Shown here: piece after piece, positions 22,498 through 34,100 of the stretch
Numbering within the stretch: the first letter of the stretch is position 1
How the letters are laid out: each line of letters opens with the position of its first letter
Assembly (NCBI GenBank): GCA_009760885.1
Contig: CM019692.1
Location: 48,147,430 to 48,211,429 of the forward strand
DNA: 64,000 nt
Reading direction: 5' to 3'
From: Achatina immaculata
Lineage: Eukaryota; Mollusca; Gastropoda; Stylommatophora; Achatinidae
The notes under the pieces: model-generated
Told to the model about the DNA's origin: nothing
The model's input: only the letters and a program-made list of their open reading frames with translations
Databases searched by the model: none
Translations under genes and position numbers: made by a program

Positions 22498-23566
22498 TAT
22501 ATGTGGTAAAGAGCACTGTGATAAGCACAGTTTGCCTTCTTTTATGTTCTTTGCTGCTGAGTTTATTTTTGCTTTGAGATTGGGGGCAGGAGTGGGACTG
22601 TATCAAAAGCATATTTGTCTTTTACCATATGGCAGTCAGTGAAAGGATGGATAGCTAAAATCTGCACAGAAAATAGCATTTTCTTTTTTATATGTAGAGA
22701 GGAAAAATGTTATTTAAAGTGGCTTATTTTTCGGATTTCTTTTGTTGCCTATATTCAACATTAGATACTTCAGTAGCAAGCATATCATTAGCTGACAGTA
22801 TTTTAATATTACTGATAATTGCCTGCTACTGCTGCTTTGTGTAGTTCATTAGCATACAGATGCTAAATGCTTACACCTGTAATGGTAAAGTTGCATTTTC
22901 TTGGATGAAAATAGTATTTTTATGCCTGTTAAAAAATTAATGTTCTGTGTCTCTGATGTTCCTGCATATTAATTTCGTTTTCAGTTTATTATTTTATTTT
23001 AGGTTTTCATCACCAAATTTCATTGCCATTCTCCCTCACCGTCATATTAAATAATTTCACCATAAGTTTTCAAACTAATTTCACCATAAGTTTTCAAGCT
23101 AATTTCAGCTGCAGTGGACATTACATTCACACTTGTATATTCTCCTGTATTATTTCTTTTTTGGCTTCCATTTTTTGCATTCAGTTTGCTTCTCTGCTCA
23201 GTATAAATTACTGAAGTGAAGAACACTTCTATTCATGCTAAATCATTAAAGTTTCTTGTTTAGTTTCCTTTCATAATTATTAATGTTGAACCATAGGTTT
23301 TCATATTAATTTTCTTCATGTAGTTTTTTTTTTCTTTTGACCACAAAGAGCTTGTTCATTTTCTTGGTATGATTTGGCCGTTTCTTTTGTTTCTGATGAA
23401 TACTTAAACTTCATTGTGGTTTGTACGTTGGTGCATATAGCAAGCACACACAGACATTGCTAGAAGGTTGTGGAAAGTAACTTAAAGGCAAGAAATGGTA
23501 GAACAAATTTTATGTATTTTAAATAAAGTAAGCTTTTTTCCGTAGAGTAAAAATTGTTCCTACTAT
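22498..23566. other. intergenic, nothing recognised
   Basis: AT-rich sequence. A 20-bp piece (AATTTCACCATAAGTTTTCAA) is tandemly doubled near 23055-23100. No gene or known repeat seen. Confidence 0.5.
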
Positions 23567-23751
23567 AGTAAAATCTCATTATAATGGACTTAAGCGGATA
23601 GGCAAACTAGTCCATTATATCTGAAGTCAACTATATAACATGTAATATTATATAATAATATATACTATATATATATAATATATAGTGTGTCCAGGACTTT
23701 TAATATCGAGGCTCCATTATAAACAGGGTCCATTATAATAGGATTTTACTG
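23567..23751. mobile_element. pogo/Tigger-like MITE
   Basis: Terminal inverted repeats AGTAAAATCTCATTATAATGGA and, from the right on the complement, CAGTAAAATCCTATTATAATGGA. The interior is a TA-rich palindrome (23640-23690). TIR style and size suggest a non-autonomous pogo-group element; no autonomous partner is in the window. Confidence 0.55.
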
Positions 23752-24389
23752 CATTTCTTAGCTTTTAGAGCATGTTGAAACATGGAGACAAGATAAATGT
23801 TTATTTTCAAAACCAGCTTAATCTGGTACATTATTGTATTCATTTTCCTGACGTAATTGTTTTCTGACATCTGAAATAGCATGACTGAGACAGTCTTATG
23901 GGTACTTTGTGAAACAGGGGACTTCTGGAAACTAGCTCTTTACATTGTCCATGTTGTGCCACATTGCCCATATTGTTTTGATCTTCATGTTTTTGTTCTT
24001 TTGTTTTTGCCCCAGTATCCTTTTTGTGTGTGTGTGCATGTGAGCTCTCTGTGGATTTATATTTGTTTTATGATGGCAGGAAGATTGTTTCAGTGTTGTC
24101 AATTGTCAGTTCAGATGCAGTTTTTAAAAATATCTTTTGATCAGAATGAGTAGTTGAGATTTTGGTTCAAGTACAATTTTAATTCATAATTAGAACAAAG
24201 TGTGCAGGGTCTTCTCTTTCTTTATGGCACTGTGTTATGTTCTGGAATCTTGGGTGTACATTTGTGTTAGATAACTCCAGTTACAGTAGATACCTCTAAC
24301 GTGTAGCAGCAGTTCTCCGGTCATCTGGTTATGTTCCTGTAGCTTGGGTGAATCTTCTTCTGCTGTGTTCACTTTTATGTTCTCAGCTC

Positions 24390-24560
24390 TCTAAATGGGG
24401 AGCTGGCTCACCTCCATGAATCTTGTTGTCAGCAAAAGGTCTTGTAGGAACCCCAGAGTTTCTCCCCCATGCTTCTCTGTCAGAGACCGCAGGTCTCTAT
24501 ATATAGCACAGATCTGTAGTATGTGTTCAGAAGTGGGGTGGGGGGGAGGAGGGATTTTGA
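24390..24560 (-). mobile_element. LINE fragment, C-terminal zinc-knuckle region
   Basis: The minus strand reads SEHILQICAIYRDLRSLTEK, GETLGFLQDLLLTTRF and MEVSQLPI. It is collinear with EHNLQECPAYEVQR and the following residues at 13180-13350, so both come from the same or a related non-LTR family. Confidence 0.6.
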
Positions 24561-25516
24561 CACATGCATTGGGCTGATGGTGCAGTCTTTGTCTTGTGGA
24601 GGCTTGTGAATCAGATCCAGCCCACCATATACACTTTTGTCACAGCATTCTGTTTATGAACTGGACTGTTGTAACTAGTCTGCTTGTTACCAGCTTTAAA
24701 TTATTCCTTATTTATACATAAAACAACAGATTTAAATTTATGATAACATAAGAATGAGATTTTTCCGTTGGGGAAATGTTCATATATCAGGGTACGGTCT
24801 GGACATGATTGTATCATTTATTTGGTTTGTCACAGAGTCAGCAGCTTGAGATGGATAGACTGCTGTATCTTCACCGTTCCACCCTTTGCACTCATATGTC
24901 CGTTATCTTCTTTTAATGGCCTTTAATAAATTTGTCATCTTCCATATAAAATCATTACACAAAATTGGCACAAGCTTTCATCCATATTTTGTAAATGCCA
25001 TTCTGGTAGTTAAACATGCCACTAGAAGCTCTTTTTTAGTTTCTAGGATGTAATGTGTGCTTTAGTTTTCACATTATTTCACAGAGTTTTTTTTAGATGA
25101 TGTTCACATGCAATATTTTCTGACTCGAACAGTTTTTGGGTTTTCTGCAGTTCTGATTTGTTTGTTGCAACCAACGTGGCATTAATATTTTGTGTTACCT
25201 TAACACTTGTTACTAGTATGCCTGTCCTTTGCTGCATTGAGCGCATATGAAACATACCGCATTACTGATAGTATCACGGACTTCTGAAGTATATTATGCT
25301 GTGCCACAATTATCAGGCATTACATTGTTTAAAAAAAAAATCTAGCATTCCTCACACAGCATAATGGTCAGTAACTGAAACTGAATAAACTTTAGTGAGA
25401 GATTGTGCATGTTTTTTTTGGGCTAGAGTGCTGTGTTCTTTCAGTTGGTTATAATTTTCTTCTTCCCTTCAATTCTCACACGCAAGCGCACAAGATGTAC
25501 ACAGACTCATCTGAAA
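24561..25516. other. intergenic, nothing recognised
   Basis: AT-rich DNA without recognisable exons or repeats. Confidence 0.5.
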
Positions 25517-25798
25517 ACTGTTGACTGTGCTGATCTGTGTTTTAGAATTTGAACTTCTTAGAACTGTTGAAAGATGAAGAACTACAACATATGATTTTTT
25601 TTTTAAAAAAGCTGTTGACAGTGCTAATCCGTGCTTTAGAATTTGAACTTCTTAGAACTGTTGAAAGATGAAGAACTACAACATATGATTTTTTTTTTAA
25701 AAAAGCTGTTGACAGTGCTGATCCATGCTTTAGAATTTGAAGTTCTTAGAACTGTTGAAAGTTGAACTACTACAAATTATGATTTAAAAAAAAACAAA
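25517..25798 (+). repeat. 94-bp tandem repeat, 3 copies
   Basis: Copies begin at 25517, 25611 and 25705 (CTGTTGACWGTGCTGATC..., TTTAGAATTTGAACTTCTTAG, AACTACAACATATG, poly-T then poly-A). Copies are nearly identical except for the last, which decays. Origin unknown. Confidence 0.93.
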
Positions 25799-26164
25799 AT
25801 CATTTCGTTACTATTTCATATTTCGTCATGTAATTCATCATCATGAGGATTGGTTTAGAAAATAATATTCTTATGTGCCTGAATTTAGAAACAGAATCAG
25901 TCTTTCAGTCTTCATGATAGTTTTCCAAGCAACATTTTTGTTGGTTGCATTAAACTTACTATGCTTAGACTTCATATGACCAACATCCTCAGACATGATG
26001 AACATATATGACCACACTATGGAGAAGGTACAATAGAAGCACCATTTATGACAAGTCTTATCTCCAAAAATCTGGTACAAAAATTAGGTTTCAAAGTTAA
26101 TAAATAAAGCTATCACTGAATGTTGGCATTGAAAGGAAATGAATTCCTGGAGATGTCCAGTGTT

Positions 26165-26285
26165 TTTTTTTTTTTTTCCCCCACTGACCTCATCAGACTT
26201 TCATGTGCTGAAGGTCATGGAAGTGTGGGCCTAACACTGTATCCCCAGTATGCCTTAATGTCATGGAAACTGGAATTTTTTTTAC
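26165..26285 (+). mobile_element. SINE 3' fragment
   Basis: CATGTGCTGAAGGTCATGG, GTGGGCCTAACACTGTATCCCC and GTATGCCTTAATGTCATGG match the SINE 3' part (GTGCGGACAGGTCAAGG ... ACACCATATCCC ... GTGCCTCTAAGGCATAACAG). Confidence 0.6.
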
Positions 26286-27486
26286 ATTTTATCACCAGCT
26301 TTCTTTCACAAGTTATATTTTCTTGGAAAGCCAATAAAGATTGTATATTTTTGTTTCCAGTGTATAAATTTCGAATTTCCCCCTCCTCCTAAAGAACACA
26401 TTTTTGCATTATCCATCTTATTTATTAGTATTCATTTCTGCATCAAACATTGTGTACATTGTCTGCCTCACTTGTCTGGAATGATATTCATTTCTACATT
26501 AGACATTGTAACTGTCTTCCTTTTCTGAAGTCTTTGATCTTCCGTGACGGTTTCTCTTGGCTTCATATAATTCTGGACCCAGTTTTGTTCAAAGACTCCT
26601 ACTCCTGGCATGTTTAATAGCACAAAGAACCATTTAAACAGTTTTTTACTGTTAATGGGAAATGTAAAAATAATGAGTTTTCACCATAAAATGAAATTTT
26701 TTTCTCCCATTATTTTCCATACATATTTTTCATTAAACTGGCATATGCAAGGAAATTTTTTTTTTTTACGTTTAAATTGATTTGGCACAAATATTGTCAT
26801 TCCCCCCACCTGTGGTACAAGTGTAGATCTGTAAAGAAAATTCTGTCGAATTTCCTTTTGTTTAAAATTTTGTACTAGTTTTGTATATATAAATTTGTTT
26901 TATTATTGCATCTTGCAGTTACAAATTTGTGTTGGGGTGATCGTTTTTTTTTTGTTGTAAACTTGTTTCAAGCTGACATATGTTTTCTTGTGTGATGGTT
27001 TGTTATAAAATGTTTCAGCAGTAATAATAGCATGGTTAATTAGTAATGCAAATGTCTTTGTGAATTGCAGACACAGAGTATTTGCGAAAATGTAGATTTT
27101 TCTTGAGTACTGGAGGCCTGATTTTGAATTGTTCATTATGTTGGCGTGTTCAGTGCCTGCAATTTTGGTGAGCTTATTTGAAGTTTGGTTATAATAATTA
27201 ATTTTAGGTTGCAGATATATTACATCATTTTTTTTTGTTTTGTGCAGAAATTGTTTGCCAGATTGTGTGTGTTTATAGCTTTATTTTGCTGATTATGCCA
27301 GTTTCTTTTTTTTTTATCTGTGGCTAGTCCAAAAAATAAAATTTCCAAAATGAAAAAAAAATACATTTTTGTTTATACAGCATTCTGTGGTTTTTGTAAC
27401 GGATATATAATGTATGTTTTCTTCATTCATCTTTAGTTTCTTCATACAAAACTGAAAAAAATGAAAACGTGTAATCTTTTAAAATC

Positions 27487-27492
27487 TTTATT
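27487..27492 (-). terminator. candidate poly(A) signal of the eEF2-like gene
   Basis: AATAAA on the minus strand about 435 bp beyond the stop codon. The interval contains several A-rich and T-rich runs; other weaker hexamers exist, so the exact end is unsure. Confidence 0.4.
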
Positions 27493-27919
27493 CAGTTTTT
27501 GAACTTCATAACTGAGCAGATAAAAATCTACAATATAAATGATATATTCTCCAGATCTCGGAACTTTCTGTGCTAACCCTGAGGAGGGGAAAAAAAAAAA
27601 AAGAAAAAGGAACACTTACATTAACATTATAAATATTTTTCCTAAACGTTGGTAATAAAGTAGAAAAACCCAAATGATATGGAAAAAAATCCTGTGAAAA
27701 AAAAAACATCTACATTAATATTACAAATTATTTTTCCTAAACATAGCATTTTGTAAAGAAAAAAAAACTGAACACTTGAAAAAAAAAAATTACATTTCTA
27801 TGCAAGCTTTAAATATAACTGCCAACTTGTCCAGCCCCAAAACCAATCAGAACGGACGTTGCTGTAGTTAATCATTTGTCCATTTAAGAACAAAAGGTAA
27901 ATGCTGTGTCGTGTGTTAA

Positions 27920-28111
27920 TCACAGCTTATCCAGGACGCTTTCCAAAGATGGTATGGTTGCAGATAAACCTTGCGCTGCCTGACAGTTGCCACCACCTCG
28001 GCGGCCTTTGAACCTGGGTCAGGGGATCTCCAGGCAGAATCTGCCAGTGGTCGAAAATGCACTGTGGGAAAGCCTGACCGCTCGTCTGGGATTTGAGCTC
28101 TTCAGAGAATC
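27920..28111 (-). other. terminal exon of the eEF2-like gene, frame-disrupted
   Basis: The exon begins in frame with family sequence ([18 protein letters not shown], then [11 protein letters not shown]) and then departs from it. In the given sequence translation runs to TAA at 27927-27929 with a 31-residue non-family tail. Family-like sequence continues, but in two other frames: [17 protein letters not shown] in one, then [16 protein letters not shown], ending at TGA 27920-27922, in the next. The two frame changes fall at the C run at 28022-28025 and at the GG at 27969-27970. Each is explained by one missing base. This could be assembly error at short homopolymers or true mutation. Confidence 0.85.
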
Positions 28112-31100
28112 CTTAATAAAAGAAAAAGACAATATAAATGTTAATTGAGAATTTAAGATAATCCTGTACATATCTTTATACACCTGTCTTTTTTAAAATT
28201 TATTTTATTAATATCTAAAGTAGTCTTTACTTTTTTTTTCAAATTCATCCACAAAGACAAATATATTTCATCATAAAATTAGGCCTTTCACACATGCAGA
28301 TGTATTTGGACGTCCCTATATAGTTCAACTATGATGGTATATATTACAGATGTGTTAAAACATCTATTTTGTGCTAGAAGTGCTAAAGATGTGTTAAGAT
28401 GCTTAAATATTTTTATTAGTCTCTGCTGTAGACCAGTAAACTTATTACAGATCCATTTTTTTTTGTTCTCCATAAAGTTAATGTATGGATGAAGTTAGAA
28501 AAAAAAAAGATTATTAATTCATGTGAGTTTTGACTATCTTTTGGCACAAACTGACACTATTTCTAATAAAAATACCCTTGAATCTGACAATATTTAGAAA
28601 AATGGTAAATTAGGAGAAAGTGAATCCAGCAATATATTTTGACTAAAAACATCTTCTGCACTGCTTGTTTTCTATTTATTACATGTAAACAGACAAAAGA
28701 AAATCTTTTATTTTTGGTAGGGTATTTCTTTTCATATTTACTCATATGTTAAAAAAAAATTGATCATTTACCAGAAAGCAGTGATCACGTTAACCACCAA
28801 TTACCAGTAAATTAAAAGAGAAAAACCAAAACTTTGAGGTGTCCACTACCGTAACCAGTTTATATTATCAAAAACTTAGTTAAAAAAAGCAACCAGAAAA
28901 ACTGATCGGAGGATAACTGGGTCAGTAAAAATGAAGATGCTCAATTTGCATGAAGAAGAATCGGTCAGTTTTTACTCTGGTTCAACAAGTCAGCATTTTG
29001 TAAAGATTAAATCTCACGCAAGTAATATGAGAGAAAAAAAAAAAGACTTCACATAAACATTTACTGTCTGCTTATGTTTATAATGTGTGTTTAATTTTAC
29101 ATTTAAAAAAAAAAAAGTAAAAAGTAAAATGCTGTATTGACAAAACTGGTATTTCGGAAAGTACTTTACGCAAGGTGAAGGACAGGTACGCTTGTACTGG
29201 TTTCACAAAATCACTGGCTAAGGCAGGTATAAAGCAAATGACAGTTTACTTTCGTAAATTCATGCACTTACCAAAAGCTTCATTGACAGGCAGATGGGCT
29301 TTCACAGTGCAGAGAGGAGACCCATAATGATGAAGCTGTTCTACCACTACTCCCCTTCTTTTGGACAAGACACTGATGACACTTCCCATTACTGACACGG
29401 GGCACTGGTTTTTTTTTTTTAGAAAAAAATAAAATAAAAAAGGCCTTTAACAAATCAAAAACTCACCTTTCAAAGGATGAATATTGCAATATACCGAAAT
29501 CTGAATTCTGAAAAAAATTTAGATATTTCTTTTAGTTGATACTATGAGAGTAAAGGCAACTGTACTAGAGTGACCAGGGCAAGTGAATCATAGCTGTCTA
29601 TGTCTCATCTTTCCATTGGCGCTATCAGTAACAAATTCAAACTGGCTAAAGGAGCATGGGTTGCCTATGTCCCCATTGTGATGGTGTGTGCCATGAAGCA
29701 CTGCATCTTTTCATGCTTTTTAGCTTCCATTATTGATCTGTAAGCTGGCTACCTATTCAAAATTACATTAGAAAAATCATCAAATGGTGTGAAAAGAGGA
29801 AATAAAATCAAGATCACGCAACATGGAGAAACACAAATCGCCCATGCTCGCCACCACAGCAATCTATATGGATATAAAGATCTATATTAATGACCATGGA
29901 CAGCAAAAATAACTAATGAAGAATGTATGAGAAGAGCTGGAGAGACAAAAAAATCTTGTCAAAAAGATAAGAGAGAGACAATGTACTTTCATAGGACATG
30001 CAATGAGAAGAGGGGGCATAGAAAATATTATAACAACAGGAAAAATAGAAGGAAGAAGATCAAGAGGAAGACCAAGAGAAATGATACTGGACAGTCTGAC
30101 GGGATGGTGTGAGAGGAGATCACCAACTGAGATGATGGCCTGCATGAAGGATCATGTACTCTGGAGAAGCATAATAGCCAACGCCAGTCGGCACGGCACA
30201 TGATGATGATGATTAATGAGATTTTCACACACAAATGTATGCATCTATTTTATATCTGCATACAGATGTGAAAATTTAACATGCAGAAAAAAAGACATCA
30301 TACAATTTGATTAAAACTCTCATTTTCTGTGCTCACCTGAGTTTCAACCATGTAAACTGGTTCAAGCAGAGCGGGTGATGCTGTCAGCATAGAGGCATAC
30401 AAAACTCTGCGTGTTGCTGGAATGATCTGGCCACCACCACGGTGCTCAGGGTCCGAGTGGATCATGGCATCTCTTAAGTCGAAACGGACACCTCTCATTG
30501 TTTCATCACATAAAACACCCTGAAAGATTGATTTCTGTCATGACATCCTTGAGGCCAAAACTGAAGCCACTCATAGTTTCATTACACAGATAAATTATTT
30601 CCATCTGTCACTTAAATGTTTAACTGAACATTAAATATTATATATTTTAAACACTTAAATAGTAGAATAACATCAAACGCAATGATTTACACATTGGCAC
30701 AGATCAACAAAGGCCCAAACTGCACAAATCTAAATAATAAAGTTTAGGAAAGCTCATTCTGCTACACTTTTAATCTACATGGTCAACTTTAAACCTTCTT
30801 TATTGAACACTTTACTGAATAAGTGAATCTCAATTTCTCCTAAATATACATTTTAAACACTTAAGTAGTAGAATTTTCAAATGCGCTGCTCATATATGTC
30901 TTTTAAGAAGTTAAAAACTATAAGAGTCAAATTAACATCCTGTCACACTCATCACTGTCTCTATACACTAATTATAAAACCAACCAAATCTGAAAAAGGT
31001 GAATATCACTTCCCTTTTTTTTTGTACTTAACATTTTTTTTTGTTTCTAAAAAAAATTTTTTTAAATATCAAAACAAAATAAACTGCCATACAACACTAT

Positions 31101-34100
31101 GCTACAACTTCTGATATGTTAAATGACATTTCCAACATCAAGAACACTGAACTATGACCCCATCTTCTTGGGACCCTCACAACTTTCACAAAAGCTGACA
31201 TAATAGTAGCAGCCTTACAATCAAAGATCTTCTCATGACTCTTCCAAATATGTAAAATAATTAAATAAATACCTAGATCCAATCTGATGTTTCAAAGACA
31301 CTAAACAAGTTTTCATAGAGCAAAAACATTGAAGAAAACAATTCAGGCCATTCACCTCGCTTGAAACCCACTGGAAACCTGCACAGATGGCATCCTTCAC
31401 TTCTGATGTGCTGATTCCATGAGTTGAGTCAACAAGCATATTTGGACCACTGCTGTTTGGGCCAAAACACCAAATCTTGCGTGCTTCATTGATATCAAAG
31501 CTGTAGCTGTCTGCAAGGTACCGGGCCCTTTCCTTCAAGTCCTGGCTCAGATCACCCTAAAATGCAAGATATTTTTTCATACAATTATCCATTCAAAATG
31601 CATAGGCACACATGCAGACTTTATTATTATGGAGAGAACCATAAAAAAAAGATAGAGAGGTATATGATGACAACATAAAAGAGTTTCCTCTTGCTGAAGT
31701 TGAGATCTCAATCTGATTTATTTCAATCAAACGGAAATGTTTTTCCAAATCATGCTGTCTTTGGAAGAATTACTCTGTTCTGTAACAGATTCCCTCCCTC
31801 CTCTTGCTATTTGGGTATTTTTTTTTTATTACTCTGTTCTGTACTAGCTCTTTTCCCTTGCCACTTTGGGTATTTTTCAATCTCCATTTATCTGCCCTGA
31901 ATTCTCCACTGATCATAATGTTCCTTAACTATCTCTCTAGGTGCTGTGATTGGTTTTCATATGCTTTTTAATCAGTGCTTTAGAGCTAGTTGCTCATTAA
32001 CTAACCAATGCTAAGATGTTCTAGAGTGATCTGTGTCTTCTCTGCCTCAAGAAACTGAAGTTTTAGCCTGGTCAAATATAATGTTCAACAGATCCTTCCT
32101 GGTTCAGAATATACTGCTGGGTTTTCAATATGGTCCTCCACAGTCAGGAATGATCTTTGTTTCAAAATTTCTTATGATGGATGGTAAATTCATTTTCTAA
32201 CATCTAGGCTCTCTCTCTCTCTCTCTCTCTCTCTTAAATTCTACTGCATTTGCTGTTTGTCTTAAGTGTTTTGGTGTTCTGTCAAAGCCGGATAATTGTG
32301 GTTTGCTGATGTCTGTAATGAGGTCTTGGGGGTATATGCTTTCTGTTCTATGGCTCTGGGCAATGCTGCGCCTTTCTCTGATGGGCATTTTTTTGCCTCA
32401 ATTATAGTTTTTAATTAGGAAAATTGCAAAGAGTGAGGCAAAATATACTTGAATTTAAGCAAGTAAGGAAAAAAAAATTATAGATTAAAAAGCATAGATG
32501 ACTTACACCAGCTATTGATGGAAATGATGTTGATAATGATCATGTTGTTATTGTAAACCTCAAAAGAAATTAACTCACGTTCTCAATTTCCTCACTTAGC
32601 CCTGCAGGCAAAGGGGACGCAACCATGTACAGCCTATTCAGCTTGTTAGCAGACTTGGCCAGGCAAACTCTGTCAGACTCTCTTGTCACTGTCTCACAAT
32701 ATTTGACCACTGGGTCAGATTTCTGAAACAGATGAAATGCACTTCTTGAAAACAATGTTTTTCACAGAAAGCTAAACCACAAATCAATGAAAATTGCCAG
32801 CATTCAGTCTGACGGCCGAAAAATGCCACAGATTCAAAAGATGGGGGCAATAATTTTGGACTACATGAGTCTAGAAATTTGTTTTAATCCTTTCAGATGG
32901 AAAATAGTTCCTCTTTCCACCAGTAACAGATGAACTAAAATCTTATGATGGCAAACAAGTTTCTGTTTTATAAAGAAATCTGTTAAATAATTAATGGCAC
33001 AGTCAGAATGACTTTAATGAGATAAGTAAAGACCTTGATGGGTACTCCGGCATAGGTTTCCTCCAAATCTTGCAGTATAATCTCCAGATGTAGCTCTCCA
33101 GCACCAGCAACAATGTGCTGACCTGCATCGCTGGTTACCTGTATTGAGATACAAAAGTTATAAATTCAACAAAGACATTCAATATGGTAAAATAAAACAG
33201 CAATTTAAATAACACTGGATCATATATTATGGCAACAACCTAGACTAAACTTGGAGAAAGAGTAACCTGTTGTTCTTATTTTACTCTGCAAATATTTTAG
33301 TAACTTATAAAAGTGACTCATTCTCACAAATCTATGACAACTAAAGATTAAAAGAAAAAGAATATGTATATCAAAAAACTCCAGTGAGCAACAGGTTTCT
33401 AGCTGCAACCCAGAACAGATCATTAATCTTTGTTGTAGGGTCTTTCTGTAGCTGTGAATGTGAAGCTCTTGATGGCTGAGATCCAGGTGAAGATCTTGGA
33501 ATAACAGCATCAAACTGGATAAAGAGAGTGCTGAAGTAGCTTTCCATTGCTCCAAGAGCAGGTCTAATCCACTACCAAATCCTACACCATCTAGTAAGTT
33601 TTTATGCCCCCAACAATCTATGATAATTTTGCAGCCATTTACCACGAGCACAGTATGTAGATATAACAATGTTCTGGCCAGATTTAATTCACTAGTCCTG
33701 TCAAATCTTGCAAACAATGAAAAAGGCAACAATACTAAAAAAAAAAAATACACACCTGCACGAGAGGTTCTGCCTTGTTCAGGCGTCTTAACCCTTCAAC
33801 CAGTTTTGCAAGATCTTGCGGGTGGACCACATCTACAGCCACCCTCACAACTGGACTCACGGAGAACTTGAGAACCTAGGAAGAAGTGATATAAATATTA
33901 CTCAGCAATTTACAGACTTTCAGAAAAAAAAAAACTTTCCAGAAATAAGATGGGAAAGTAAGCATTTTAACATCAAATGGTACATTGTTTAAAAGGCAAA
34001 CAAAAGTAAAGAATATATTCATTAAATGGTTTAAACAAATAAATTTACATTAAACTGTTTACAATATATTTATTGGTCTTTTGTGTTTTTTCTTGCAGCC

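Noticed and set aside
33220..33753. 177-aa minus-strand frame
   Set aside because: It lies wholly in the eEF2-like intron between 33138 and 33756, with no recognisable domain; the splice sites on both sides fit the eEF2 model better.
33620..33871. 83-aa plus-strand frame
   Set aside because: It is the antisense of eEF2-like exon 9 (33756-33875).
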